The notes: generated from the letters alone by a model not told the origin. A stretch of 64,000 nt of DNA from Siderastrea radians (GCA_964017195.1 OZ024895.1:22565733-22629732), one strand, 5' to 3'. Counted from the stretch's first letter, positions 11,109 to 23,784 are shown. Numbers and translations are program-made.

Positions 11109-12555
11109 CCATGAGCGGGCTGGAAATGCTTTGTCACACATTATTTAAGGGTTACGGGACAACAACTCGGCGCCCTCACCCTATCAACTCAATTCAAACC
11201 CCAACATATTGATCAATCCATCCCTACATTCATCGCGAGTTATTACTCGCCTAGACAAAGCTCTACCCACATGTCACACAAAAACTGACCCAATCCCTCC
11301 CCAACATCTTGGTCGAACCCTATTCCTCAATCCCCAAATAACCAGTAATGGTCAAACGCTCTTGCACAGACACTGGACTGCATCCGGTGTTACGCAAGTG
11401 CGTGACTTATGTTACGTGGCCATCCCAGGTTTTCTCCCCGCCACGGCCGTACGCGAACTTATCCCAATCCACCCGCGCAAACAAATCCTACAGGAACTTC
11501 GAACCATCCTGGCCGCTATCCCCGACGACTGGAAGAGTCTCAAACTCTCCCACTCGGCCCCAAACACAGCTCCTTCACCTGTTAACTTCACGCTTAATTT
11601 CCCGGTGACTCCGCTTGCTAATGTTCCTACGCGAGCATTCTTCCGTCTCCTAACAACAGTTCCAACGTCGTCCGTACCAAGCTTACAATGCTGGTCACGC
11701 ACCCTTCAACCTGCCCACAATTCAGTTAATGCAACCTTTTGGAAGTCCATATACTGCCCACTTCTGCCCAATAAATTCGGGGATCTCACGTGGAAAGTCG
11801 CCGACCGTGTCTTACCAACAGCCTTGTCCCTTTTTAGAATCAATGCTTACCCTTCTATGGACTGTCACCACTGTACTGCTACAGAGACCAATAACCACCT
11901 ACTTCTACATTGTCCCACACTTAGACCTTTTTGGTCTACAGTTAAGCAATACGTTAAAGACATCTCTGACGGGAAGATACCACTGACAGACCAAATTATT
12001 CTCTTTGGACTACAACTAAGAAAATCTAATGTTCACTCTACGTCTCTAGGAGCAAAATACATTTAATTAACTTCCTCTTACATATAGCTCGATATGCTAT
12101 ACACAAATCTGCGGTAGAACACTGCTTAAACAATGTCACTTTGCCTGTTCAGGCCATTTTTAAAGCCAACGTGAAACATTTTAATTTACAAGATTTCACG
12201 CGGTGTATAAATAACACCATAGCAAGCGTAGTTAATGATCGATTACAATTTCATTTATAGTATAATTGTTGATATATCGGCTAGACGCAAGAAAAACTGA
12301 ATCCATGAGTCTCACCTAAAAAGAGAATTGTAAAATTTCGTGAATATTATTACACTTTGTATCTCATTGTAACTTGTCAGGATCTAAGTCTTAAAATAGA
12401 TTAAACACAAGTAATCATAGAATCACACACTTGTAACAAAATTAGTACCAGAACAATGTAAAAAGTAATTAGTATAGGATCTAATTAAGTTATGTATTAT
12501 ATTTCTAAATAAACAGTTCATATTGAGCTGTCTTAGTAGAAATTTAAAAAAAAAA
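11109..12555 (+). mobile_element. 5'-truncated LINE with zf-RVT tail and poly(A)
   Basis: A 1.45 kb fragment contains the end of a reverse transcriptase ORF (11149-12260), about 285 bp of 3' UTR and poly(A) at 12546-12555. The 3' UTR is the same family as the insert in the tRNA-Val at 7217. No flanking duplication is evident. The right flank (from 12556) aligns to array spacer about 400 bp past a Val gene, so the insertion came with, or was followed by, a deletion. Confidence 0.85.
11149..12260 (+). pseudogene. LINE reverse transcriptase C-terminus (zf-RVT), frameshifted
   Basis: The open frame runs from just after a stop at 11146 to a stop at 12064. Non-LTR ORF2 proteins of this type end with a zinc-binding domain. 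Here the pattern is WKVADRVLPTALSLF, then C-H-H-C, then E-x3-HLLLHCP and a following FW, which fits the reverse-transcriptase zinc-binding family (zf-RVT). A short segment upstream (HERAGNALSH) could be the end of an RNase H domain but is preceded by a stop. After a frameshift between about 12010 and 12060, reading continues as INFLLHIARYAIHKS to a TAG at 12258. The catalytic RT and endonuclease domains are missing. This is a dead fragment; the LINE clade cannot be assigned with confidence. Confidence 0.85.
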
Positions 12556-12789
12556 GCGTGTATGCATGTAACATGTCAGAACACAGCACCAGTAGCTACT
12601 TTTCCTAATGCCTTTTAAGCGTTCTCCGCGTATTTAGTATGTTCTGGTGATATGAGGACCCAGCGGCCTAACGTCAGCTGTAACGTCACCGCCACATTTT
12701 ACACTTTATATTTCGCAACCTTTCAACAATCAAATGCAAGGATTAAACATTTTCAAGGTTTGATGAGCCTCGTTTCTCAGATGTTCAAA

Positions 12790-12861
12790 TCCTCGGTAGT
12801 ATAGTGGTGAGTATCCCCGCCTGTCACGCGGGAGACCGGGATTCGATTCCCCGCCGGGGAG
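12790..12861 (+). tRNA. tRNA-Asp (GTC) with A53
   Basis: The 72 nt cloverleaf has intact acceptor and anticodon stems and carries the same A53:C61 mismatch as the genes at 1229 and 4692. It is followed by a T run near 12887. Confidence 0.85.
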
Positions 12862-14219
12862 GCGAAGCTCTTTTCTGGAACTGCTATCATTTTTTTTTTT
12901 TAATTTTATTTTGAACACTGAAGTAGAAGGAACATTTGATAAATGTAATTGCCAAAAAACAAGACGATGAATAATGCTAAAGTTTATTCGAGTGTTACTT
13001 CACCAACATATTTCACGTCAATGCAAGGCAGAGGCCAAATGCAAACTTTGTGTGATTTCGCAATAAAATCAATAGGATTGTGACGCTCGATGGGAAGGTA
13101 GCGACCGGCGGTTTCTATTCAGTGCATTTGATCAGAGTGATCTCTGCCAGAACGAAGAGGCCGCTGGTTAAGCTTGAGTCTCTTAAGAGCGGATGCCTGT
13201 AAATATCGACCAAGGGTGGGAAATATAAAAATCTTGAAAAATCCCAAAAAAATTCCGTAGACTACCCTATGTATTCTATTAACGAAAATATAAATTTGAG
13301 TTTCATCAGATAAATATTTTGGCGATACGGCGGGTGTCAAGTTTGGGAGCTTCACGGCCTCCGCCAGACCACTTTTTCTGGGTCCGATACCGGGCTACGA
13401 AAAGAGCTCGATTTGAATCTAATTCAAACATCATTCAACCCAAAAAGCTTCTTATCGTATTAAAGGGAATTTAACACACATTTTGAGTGGTCAAGTGCTT
13501 GAATTGATTGCCACTAGAATATTTTACAGATTTTTAAATATTTACACAATTTCGAGGATTTCACGCGAGCAAAATTGTGTCCAAATTCGAAGGCCTAAAA
13601 TCACACCCGGTACATAGTTTCAAACAGCAAAAGACATTCCACATTAAAAAGCAATCTCTAAACTTTCAAAATATGGTTTTAAAACTTTGGGCAACACATG
13701 AAATGAATTTATGGGAACGCGAAATTCAGGGAGCACTTGAGTGAAATTTGATCTTTCTGACTTGACAGTTTTGAGGTTCGGCGCGACACACAAATTAAGA
13801 CTGAAACAAATGTTTCAGCCAAAATACATTTAATTTAGGCAATCTCAAGTCCCACAGTGATACAAACATGCTTCTTTGACATTAGGTGGAAAATTGTACA
13901 CCAATTTTCAGCCGAAAAGAACTCATATCCTGGCTTTCAGGTATTTGAACTTGCCTCGCTAATGTAAACATGTGGGTCAAGTTCTTATCGCGACACAGCG
14001 AAGTGTTCAAAATCTACACCAAATATCTATCCTGTCTAGTATATAATCAGGTCTACAATATGTTTGTTTGTACCTTGTGTCCTTGTTTGTCTTCATTTCC
14101 GCAAAAACTGAGGCAAACTACAGCGAAATCCCCGCGCGCTCGACGTGTCACGAGTCTCGTGGAAGTGGTATTATGTGAGTCGAGATTGCGTTACATAACA
14201 TGACACACAGGGACTGACC

Positions 14220-16964
14220 GGTTACTTCAGGATTATTTTTGAGCTGTGAAAAAAATGCCATCTCTAATCTAGCATGTTGTAGGTATGACATTGGAATGAG
14301 CTGGCAATCTCAAATTTTCATCCTTTGCAGTTTTAACCATCGCAGACTTGTGATCCCCGAACGTGCCAAACAGTATTCATTAACGCAACGTAAATACACG
14401 TGTTCGTTTTTGTTTGTTTTTGTTACCCACATTTGTCCTGATTTCTATCAGATTGGGAAATACCGTAATGCGTTGTGCAATTCTTTTGCAATATGCTCTC
14501 ATACAAAGCACAAGTAACAGCGTCCCGGTACAGTCTGATCTTGCGCTTGTGGCATCAATCTTGATAGCCCGGTCTCGTTCTATAAACTAGCGCTGAAAAT
14601 AACTAAGCATCATTGCTAGGTAGTACAAGTCTGCTCGCTAATGTGCGACGATACAGCGATACAGTGCGAATATGGAGCGCTGGTTGGGGGCGAGTGTGGC
14701 TCAAGTACCAAATACCCGAGCACAGAGTACGTACGCATCGGAGAGTGCAACCGATCAATTGAGCGCCACTTTACAGACACCCTGCAAGCCAGTGTTGCTA
14801 ACTGTGGTTTGAACACTGAAGCAGAGCTGATATTAGCCAGGGCAGGTAAGTTTGAGACATGTTTTATTTTTAATCCCACGTTAAGCTGTACTCTGGTGTT
14901 GTGTACGCGCGCGCGCCGAGTTGCACTACTGTAGTGATAAGGCAGGTAAAAATAAAAAGATTTACCTATTTTCTCATAAGATGATTATCAATGAACAGGT
15001 GTCAAAAGCGTGGAACGCTTTTTTGCAAGCTAGAGCTAATGTATTACACTCCGCACGCGATTTTCTTCCTGTCGGTCTGCTTTTTTTTTGGTATTTTATC
15101 ACGTGATAAGGCAATCAGCGGTTATAAAGCGCGCGCTGATAGGCTACGATGAGGAGATGATTATCGAACGTCCATTCGCGAGTCAAAGCACTAAGGTGTG
15201 AAAAGAGGGTTTTTTGTGTCCTCTAGGTGGTTTTAATAAGCGCGACTCGCTGCTGCGAGAGGACCGTTTCGAAACTTTATACGCAAAACTTACTCTTCTC
15301 AAAACTTACAATTCTCTGTGTATAAGTCTTACAATTATTTTCTATATTTATAGTCGTTCTTAATATTAATTGCGTGTAACTGGTTGACAATAATCTTGAC
15401 AAGGTAGAAACTAATTATCATAAGATTAAAATGAAAAGCTCAGTTTGCTTGAAAAGATTTTACACAACTAAAGAAGAAACTTATTAACAAATAAATATCC
15501 CGGAAGTACATTATTATTTGCACAGTTCTTTTTGCCGGTATAATTTTAATTTAAGGTTACGCTGTTATAACTAAAAAGTAACATTTAAACTTAAACTAAC
15601 TGCAAAACATGGACAGCGCCCTATTCATATTCGTGAGAACGTATCTAAACTTAAACGTCAAAGTTTTATTCCAACTAATTAATGAGAGGTTGCAAAAACA
15701 CTTTTAAAACTCTTTAGAAAGGAAACTTATCTCTATTTAAGGAAAGTCGTGTCAAACTTGTAGTCAGGGTGTCTTGACCATTAAAAAGCAATTAGAAAGA
15801 TATATCATTTCAGAACTCACGCAAGTGAGAACCTTTTCACAAGGTGATCTTTTTACGAATTTTCTTCAATTCGAAATATGTAAAATAAAATAGCATTTGG
15901 TATAGAATTGAGCGCTGCCGTTGACTAAACGTAAAGGTTGTTACGTGATAAGTATGTCTTAAAATTAGCTATAAGCTTATCTTAACACTGTCATTGATTA
16001 GCATAACTTTCTAGAACCCATAAAACTGTTTACTTTCTACTAAACCTAAAATAACTTGCAATTCATCCTGTGACAAAGGGACGGACGAGGGAGGAAGGTG
16101 CAGTTTTTTTTTTTATTTTGTGTGACTTTTTTATCACTTTTTGTTGTTTTTGTCCTTGGAATTTAGGCTTGCACGGTTTTTATTTTGGGATTTCTGTACT
16201 CCTCCCCTAAAATATCTAATGGCCAGTCCCCAACAAAACTCGGCAAAATGAGACTGAAAATATCCGCCGTAGGATTCAAGGAAAATCTGTTACCCGACCG
16301 GTTTTTTACGTTGTTCTAAAATGCAAGTACTGCACTATATACAACAGGAACTCTATGACAAAAAATTGAAAGTTAAATTCCACTTTTTAGGCTCAAGGGC
16401 TTTTTATGGAGAGTATTTTACGTTTCAAGAATAATGGACCTATATTTGAGGACAGGGGCTTATAAAATGGGGGGTGCCTTATTTTTGAATTTTACGGTAC
16501 TCCCAGTAAGGCAAGGAAGCCCGTGTATAAAAACAGTTTTGATAACATGCTCGGAGACCCAGCGCTCATCGTTTTATTTCTGAATGCTCTGTTTCTAATT
16601 TCATTTTGGTTCAGTAAAAAGCACCAACATGATTTTTAATACATGTTAAAGGCGATGTTTGTATATAATTTTGACAGTGGAGTCAATTTTTGCGAAGAAA
16701 ATATTTTTGCAGGAACTTTTTTCCGAGGGAACGTTTCTTGCGGATCGTCAAAAAACCCGTAAAAATCGCAAAAATTAGAACCCGCAATTCGCAAAAATTA
16801 AGTACCACACGGTATCACAAGAAAAAAAAAAAAAAAGGAATCGGCGCGAGGAAATTTGAGTTTGCCGTGTTCAAGTTATCAGGGTTCTACTGTGATTTGC
16901 ATTTTTAAAATCTAGAATTCATTTTTCCCTAAGAATCTCATGTAGACGAAGTGCCCGTGTTGTC
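14220..16964. other. Interior of the long-armed element
   Basis: This is 2.7 kb of single-copy-looking sequence between the arms. It is AT-rich from 15300 on, with a more CpG-rich stretch at 14580-15300. The only coding-like item is a frame at 14641-14848 that ends at a good donor (GGGCAG then gtaagt). No transposase motif was found. Confidence 0.5.
14641..14848 (+). CDS. Possible first exon inside the element
   Basis: Two overlapping + strand frames are open before a consensus donor at 14849. One starts MCDDTAIQCEYGALVGGECG and ends LILARAG at the donor. The other starts MERWLGASVAQVPNT but meets a stop before the donor. The local rise in CpG and the donor make a small first exon plausible. 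I recognise no family, and chance cannot be excluded. Confidence 0.2.
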
Positions 16965-18000
16965 GGTCCTCCCTGTGTGTCATGTTATGTAACGCAATCT
17001 CGATTCACTTAACAGCGTCCACGATGACACGTCGAGCGCACGGGGATTTCGCTGTAGTCTGCCTCAGTTTTGCGGAAATGAAGACAAACAAGGACACAAG
17101 GTACAAACAAACATATTGTAGACCTGATTATATACTAGACAGGATAGATATTTGGTGCAGATTTTGAACACTTCGCTGTGTCGTGATAAGAACTTGACCC
17201 ACATGTTTACATTAGCGAGGCAAGTTCAAATACCTGAAAGCCGGGATATGAGTTCTTTTTGGATGAAAATTGGTGTTAAATGTTCCACCCAATGTCTATA
17301 AAGTATGTATGTATCACTGTGGGACTTGACATTGTCTAAATTAAATGTAGTTTGGCTGAAACATTTGTTTGAGTATTGATTTGTGTAACGCGCCGAACCT
17401 CAAAACTGTCAAGTCAGAAAGATCAAATTTCACTCAAGTGCTCCCTGAATTTCGCGTTCCCATAAATTCATTTCATGTGTTGCCCAAAGTTTTAAAACCA
17501 TATTTTAAAAGCTTAGAGATTGCTTTTTAATGTGGAATGTCTTTTGCTGTTTGAAACTATGTACCGGGTGTGATTTTAGGCCTTCGAATTTGGACACAAT
17601 TTTGCTCGCGTGAAATCCTCGAAATTGTGTAAATATTTAAAAATCTGTAAAATATTCTAGTCGCAATCAACTCAAGCACTTGACCACTCAAAATGTGTGT
17701 TAAATTCCCTTTAATACGATAAGAAGCTTTTTGGGTTGAATGATGTTTGAATTAGATTCAAATCGAGTTCTTTTCGTAGCCCGGTATCGGGCCCCGAAAA
17801 AGTGGTCTTGCGGAGGCCGTGAAGCGCCCAAACTTGACACCCGCCGTATCGCCAAAATATTTATCCGATGAAACTCAAATTTATATTTTCGTTAATAGAA
17901 TACCTAGGGTAGGCTACAGAATTTTTTTGGGATTTTTCAAAATTTTTATATTTCCCACCCTTGGTCGATATTTACAGACATCCGCTCTTAAACTGATGTA

Positions 18001-18539
18001 GCATCGAAAGCCAGCGATACAAACCATTTTGTTCAGTTGCGTGCTATCTCATTACCACATTCTTCCCCCAATCCGAAAAAGGCGTCAGTCGATATTCCTT
18101 ACTAACAGCTTTGTTTTTTGAGAACCAGTCCAATTACTTGACAAAGTAATGCTTTGTTAGTGTGTGGAAGTACGAAAACGAATTCACCAGGAACTAAAAT
18201 ACGTAAATAATGATTTAAATGGTTGTGGTACAAGCAAATAAAATTTTTTTTCGGAGCATGTTTTGACATAGTCAGTTACAATGACCTGGCAATTACTTAC
18301 ATTTATACTAGAAATAATTTTCAATTCATCATGGGTGACATTCAAAAAATGCCTTGCAAATTCAAAACTGAATGAGTGTTCTCTTGTTTGTGCAAACTGA
18401 AAAAAGTTTCCAAAAAAAGTCCTTACCTCTCTGACCTGTCTAATCTGGGCGTTACCAAAGTGTACCATTGGTAAAGCTTCAGTAATTACAGGTCCACAGA
18501 ACTGATGAGATTCCAAAGGGATATCAGCGAAAGGGAATA
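18001..18539 (+). repeat. Array spacer between two insertions
   Basis: Continuous with spacer sequence also seen at 23080-23580, including 'gacaaagtaatgct' and 'ggtaaagcttcag'. No tRNA or gene is present. It links the long-armed element on its left to the pogo-like element on its right. Confidence 0.75.
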
Positions 18540-19316
18540 CAGGGGAATCCCTATTTTTCGAATACTCGATTATTCGAAACTCCCGATTCTTCGAACCAAA
18601 AGACCTTGGGTTTGTTTCAGTCAAACACTGTAATTTTACCCCCGATTTTTCGAATGCTCGATTTTCCGAAACTCCCGATTTTTCGAACTAATTCTTTCTT
18701 CGTTTCAAAAATTTACATTCGATTTCTCGAACTTAGAAAACTCAGGAACCAACAAAAACCGGTTGTAGCCACATTTACACCTGAATGGAATTAACAAGTT
18801 CCGGAGAAGGTGTTTTACAAAGCAAGTGGCAAATCTGTCATTGAAGTCATAAGAAACTACAACGTCGTTGTTACACAATCGAGGGTCTTGAATTACTGTA
18901 CATGATCATGATTTTTCAAGCTCTTGCCGTAGCACATTAATACATATGGCTGTTCTTTTAAACTGTGGAGTACAGGGTACTTTTTTCTGATAGAGTAAGG
19001 GGAAAGAAATGCAGTCAAGAGTCCGCGCAAAATTAAAGACACATGTATCAGTAAAGTATTCGTTTTTGTTCTGCCGAAATTCGCTTGAATCCTTAAATTT
19101 CCGTTTTGTTTTAAATGTACGTTTTGTTGGTAAATAAAGATGGTTCACACATTAACAAGAGTGATATACCGTTGTTGTCTGCCTTCGTGGATCAGTTATA
19201 AAACTGTACCACGGTAAGACAGGTGTGATTTGATGCCACCTTCGATTTTTCGAACTCCCGATTTTTCGAACCAATTTCCATTTCCCTTGGAGGTTCGAAA
19301 AATGGGAATTCCACTG
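18540..19316. mobile_element. Pogo/Tigger-like non-autonomous element
   Basis: The left end reads cagggg...cgaa and the right end is its diverged inverse (ttcgaa...ccactg). Subterminal 'cgatttttcgaa' motifs repeat near both ends, and the element is flanked by TA/TA. The uninterrupted homologous site near 23580 reads 'gggaataaatcttaagg', exactly the junction expected after removing the element and one TA. The TA target and terminal style fit the Tc1/mariner-pogo group. The 777 bp body has no transposase. Confidence 0.8.
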
Positions 19317-19480
19317 TAAATCTTAAGGCACTTTACGGTTATTTCGTGCATGTACATAAACTGTATTTCGAACACCTAGCACATGACGGTAAGCCTGTTT
19401 CATCGTGTGATTTTCATTTAACTTTGTTTAGTCAATAAAACAGGCTTGTTAATAAAGTTGTTGTTGTTCTTGTTGTTATA
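19317..19480 (+). repeat. Array spacer fragment
   Basis: Continuation of the 'caataaa'-(TTG)n module interrupted by the pogo-like element. It ends where the next element starts. Nothing coding. Confidence 0.7.
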
Positions 19481-21498
19481 GCGGAGCCTGCAGGCAAATC
19501 CCGCCAGCGGAGCTCCATTGCTAAGCAAATTTGGTAACCTATCGATTTGAAATTTTGGTTGTGACGTCAGCGTACGTCGGTCCGCCCGCGCCCCCGTGCA
19601 GACTCTGGGGAAGGGGGAGGGAAGTCCTAAGACAACCCGACCGGGGGTGGACAATGCCATCTTTTCTTGGCGGGAAATAGCGCGGTCCTTTTGGGCAACC
19701 GCGTTTTCTTGGCGTGAAATCGCATGACCATCGTCGCTTTTCAAAAAGAGGTTTCTTTTAAAAAGCTTAAGACAGATTCCGCTCAACATTCGAGCAATAA
19801 GTGCAAAAATTATTTACAAGAAGCTACTCATAGCACAGTAACATTTTGAATACTATTTGAAACATCTCACTTTAATTCACTTCTCCAAGTGGCCCCACGA
19901 CCAAATTCTCAAGCATTCTCGAGAAAATTTATGTCAAATCTCTTAAAAATATGCTAAAAATAGGCGCCATTTTGTTTTGAACTGACATGAAGCGTCTTTT
20001 CAATTGAAATATGGATAACTTCAAATTCAATTTTCTCGCGCGGGGTCAGCTTGGGAGCTTGAGTATTGATAACTTATTCCTTTTTTATTCACTTACCATG
20101 CTATGAGTATTTTTTTGGTAACTTTATTTTTGCACTTATTGCTCGAACGTTGAGCGGAAATCGTCTTAAACTCTTAAACTCTTTTCAACTTGAGAAAAAC
20201 ATCTAATATCTATAAATGGAAAGAAAAAGTTCAAAAGAATACTGGTAGAAGGCGAAAAGTTCAAGTTACGAAAGCTGCCTTCAAAGGACTTCATCGCTTT
20301 GTTTTCTTCACGGCGGAGAGCTTGCCTTGTTCTGAAACACAACCGCGTAAGTGAAGTTTTCAAAGGGTTTAAGGTGCATGGTTTTGAGTATTACGGTCAA
20401 AGAAACTACATTTTGAAATGGAAATTTAAATTATGTCATTAGAAATGTGTCATTTACTTTTGACTTTGAAAACAATTATTAGAAAACGCGCTCAGAGTTG
20501 TGACAGATGTAGTCTTGAATATTTTGCCATGCACGGCCGATTTCACTCGCGTAGACGGACCCACCGCCGTGCTGGAAGTGTAACGCGAATTGCATTTAAG
20601 TATAAACTTACGGGTTTTCGAATAAACTTTTTCAGAAATGATTTCTCTAGATCTGTTTATTATTTTGTGTTTGTTTATTCATAACAGTAGGTCAAAGCAC
20701 AGTCGCAAGCCCCAACTGCACAAGCATCACTTTAATACGGCGAATAATTGCTCTCAATTTTAACTGTCGGGTCGGTTTGTGCAATTGTCGATTTTCTTGT
20801 CCTAAAAGTTTTCAATAGTAATAATCTTTTAAGCGAAGCAGTTGTCGGTTTAAAGCTATTTTATCCCAAAAGGTTCCGGAAAAAGTTTTTTGCGTTCCTC
20901 AACGCGCCTAACTGAAATATAGGCTTACTTCGCATCTGCAAACTTATGCTTGGTGTTTGTTTGTTTTCAATCTTGATGGAATATTTGACCAGACTAATTG
21001 TGGCAGTTCATGTTATTTGTTAACTGAACGTCCGAACGCGATGAAGATAACCCATTTACTTAAGAATAAGTTTTATTTTGTTGTTGTAAATGAGCGCCGT
21101 TTCAAGTTCATTCAAGCGAACAGCCAATAATCCTAGGAGATTTGACAAGCCTTGACAGTTAATGACAGGATATGGAAACATTGCAAAAACCAAGCAAGAC
21201 GGCTCCTGAGTAAAATATGTGTTCAATTTGATGCCAGAAAAAAAAATCATTCCGACAAGCTGTGCTCAGCCTCTAGAATGACCTTTCGGGCTTCGTTTTA
21301 CAGAACAGATCCTCAAAATACCGGAGGACAATTCGGAACACTTTCGGGCTTTTTGAGAAACACTTTTCGAAAGCGAACGAGCCAAAGAAAGCCTCGAAAT
21401 ATATTTCAGACCGAAAAGTTTCAGGACTATTTTTGAGAAACGAGCACCAGTTTATTCCTTGGCGGCTCCGCTTTTAGGCATGGCTAAATCTATATATT
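19480..21498. mobile_element. ~2 kb insertion with short inverted ends (agcggagcc)
   Basis: The left end 'agcggagcc' is inverted at 'ggctccgct' near 21463-21471. The insertion splits the array spacer, which resumes at 'ttagttaagttatgg' near 21500. Inside it, about 19740-19850 and 20085-20175 form a second inverted pair sharing 'gcacttattgctcgaa', so it is a nested structure. No confident coding sequence. Exact borders are approximate. Confidence 0.6.
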
Positions 21499-21847
21499 TT
21501 AGTTAGTTAAGTTATGGTTAGTTTGCCTAAGAGATGTGAATTCTAGTTCTAGTTTCGCTGGCCTTTGTGCTGCTCCTCCGACTTAAAATATATCGCCTCA
21601 GGAATCTTTTCGTCTTTTCCTACTTTTTAGATCTTCTTTTGCAACTTGCGTAGTAGCTGAAGAGGCTTCAGGGTGGACAGTTCTGTTCCAGGAAATTGTT
21701 TAAGAGACTAGAAAGGTCGAAAACACTTTACCAGTGATCAGTAAACCTTATTGTCCTACGGAGGCATGATATGATTGCATCGTAAATTTTCCTTTCGAAA
21801 AATGTCTTGCACAATTCTGGTTGTTTCACCGTCATTTCTTAATGGTG

Positions 21848-21920
21848 GTTTCCGTAGTGTAGTGGTTATCACGTCCGCCTAACACGCGGAAGGTCGCCAG
21901 TTCAAGTCTGGCCGGAAACA
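21848..21920 (+). tRNA. tRNA-Val (AAC)
   Basis: Intact 73 nt cloverleaf: acceptor GTTTCCG/CGGAAAC, discriminator A, loop C-T-AAC-A-C. A T4 run follows immediately. Confidence 0.95.
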
Positions 21921-22671
21921 TTTTCTTTCCACTTTTGTTTCTTTTTTGGTCTAACTGGAGCAAGCAAATGCCGTTTCTTTGATTCTTACTGAGCTTAAGA
22001 CGTTTTTAATATACTTTCGCTTCTTTCAGGAAACAGACAGATTGGCCTACTTCCCAAACGGCATTCCCTAAACCCAGCCGTAAAGATGAATCCGGCAGCA
22101 TAACCCGATTTCAGTCCTTTAGTTCAAAGGTTTTAACTGAGAATTTTGCAGTTAATTAACAGCTTTTCTGTAGATGATTGTCTTACCATGAGGAGGGTTC
22201 AAAGCGGGTGGAATCCACGAACAAAGAGGGCGAAAAATGTGTGGGAGAAGGAATAGCAGTTGTAGGACGGCGGGATTCCCATGGCGGCGGGAAGGGGGAG
22301 GAATAAGAAAAATTACACGAAAAAAAGTGCAAAGAGGCGGAAGCAAAAGAGAAAAGGGGCGGGAACCAGGTTTAAAAGGCAAAGGAAGCAAGAAAATTGG
22401 ACGCACTGTCCGTTCCCCACCCCCATCACATTTAAGGCATGAAATTAGACATTTTTGAATGAATGTAACACGTCAGACCAAGTACCAGGAACTACGTTTC
22501 CGACTCCTTTTTGTATGTATGTATGATCAAGTGATATGATGACGCAGCGGCGTAACTGTCGCCATCAAATGTTACATTTTATATTTCACAGTCTTACAAC
22601 AAGCAAATGGAGGGATTAAAAAAGGCATGGCCATGCAAGCTTTGATGAATCGCGTTTCTTGAATGACCAAA

Positions 22672-22743
22672 TCCTCGGTAGGATAGTGGTGAGTATCCCC
22701 GCCTGTCACGCGGTAGACAGGGGTTCGATTCCCCGCCGGGGAG
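22672..22743 (+). pseudogene. tRNA-Asp (GTC) with three lesions
   Basis: Compared with the intact gene at 2237: T11 to G breaks the D stem and A box, G43 to T opens the anticodon stem, and a C to A change precedes the T stem. Acceptor and T stems are intact. Function is doubtful. Confidence 0.65.
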
Positions 22744-23733
22744 GCTGTGTCGAAAATTTTTTCTTGATCATGAGCTGCTATTGTTCTTTTTGATTTTATT
22801 TTGAACACTGAAGTAGAAGGAACGTTTAATAAATGTAATTGCGAGAAAAAAGACGATGAAGCCGCAAAAGTTTATTCGTATGTTATTTTACTTGCATATC
22901 TCACGTCATGGCAGCGGCCAATTGCAAACTTTGTGTGATTTCACAATAAATTCAATACGATTGTGACACTCGATGGGAAGGTAGCAACTGCCTGTTTTTA
23001 TTCAGTGCATTTGATCAGAGTGATCTCTGCCAGAACGAAGAAGCCGTTGATCAAGCCTGAGTCTGGTGAGAAAGAAATCGCAAGCCACTGATAAAACCAT
23101 TTTGTTCAGTTCAGTTTCCCCAATCCTGAAAAATGGTGGCGCCGATCGGTATTCCTTACTAACAAAAATTTGAAAACCAGTCCAATTTCTTGACAAAGTA
23201 ATGCTTTGCTAGTGTGGGGAAGTACGAAAACGAATTCACCAGGAACTAAAATAAGTAAATAATGATTTAAATGGTTGTGGTACAAGCAAATAAACATAAT
23301 TTTACGGAACATGTTTCGACATAGTCAGTTACAATGACCTGGGAATTACTTACATTTCTAGTAGAAATAATTGTCAATTAATCATGGGTGACATTCAAAA
23401 AATGCCTTGCAAATTCAAAACTGAATGAATGTTCTCTTGTTTGTGCAAAAAAAAAAGTTTCAAACAAAGTCCTTACCTCTCTAACCTGTCTAATCTGGGT
23501 GTTGCCACAGTGTACAATTGGTAAAGCTTCAGTATTTACAGGTCCACAGAACTGATGACATTCCAAAGGGACATGAAAGGGAATAAATCTTAAGGCACTT
23601 TACGGTTATTTCGTGCATGTTACATAAAATGTATTTCGAACATTTAGCACATGAAGGTCAATGCCTGTTCCATCGTGTGATTTTCATTTAACTTTGTTTA
23701 GTCAATAAACCCTAGTCTTTAAATAACGTTGTT

Positions 23734-23784
<51 letters not shown>

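Larger units (their letters stand above)
10560..13182 (+). repeat. Diverged tRNA array remnant (units broken by a LINE)
   Basis: Spacer similarity to the Val-Asp unit resumes near 10560 and continues to the long inverted-repeat element at 13183. It holds two Asp genes (10602, 12790) and the first 19 nt of a Val gene (11090). The Val 3' half and roughly 400 bp of following spacer are replaced by a LINE fragment. Confidence 0.7.
13183..17991. mobile_element. 4.8 kb element with ~1.03 kb terminal inverted repeats
   Basis: The left arm (13183 to about 14219) and right arm (about 16965-17991) are inverted copies over roughly a kilobase with scattered differences, both starting TTAAGAGCGGA. The element interrupts array spacer: left flank '...ttgagtct' and right flank 'ctgatg...aaacc' are contiguous in the homologous spacer near 23060. 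No clear target duplication is seen. Long arms and a non-coding-looking middle suggest a foldback-type or non-autonomous DNA transposon. I see no transposase, so the superfamily is unknown. Confidence 0.85.

Noticed and set aside
13119..18001. Matching 60-78 codon frames in both arms of the long-armed element (PNLTPAVSPKYLSDE)
   Set aside because: They match because the arms are inverted copies. They end at the element border with no other sign of coding.
22152..22458. Overlapping frames (Pro-rich on one strand, Arg/Lys-rich on the other)
   Set aside because: Caused by a purine-rich stretch in the array spacer. The same spacer is non-coding in other units.
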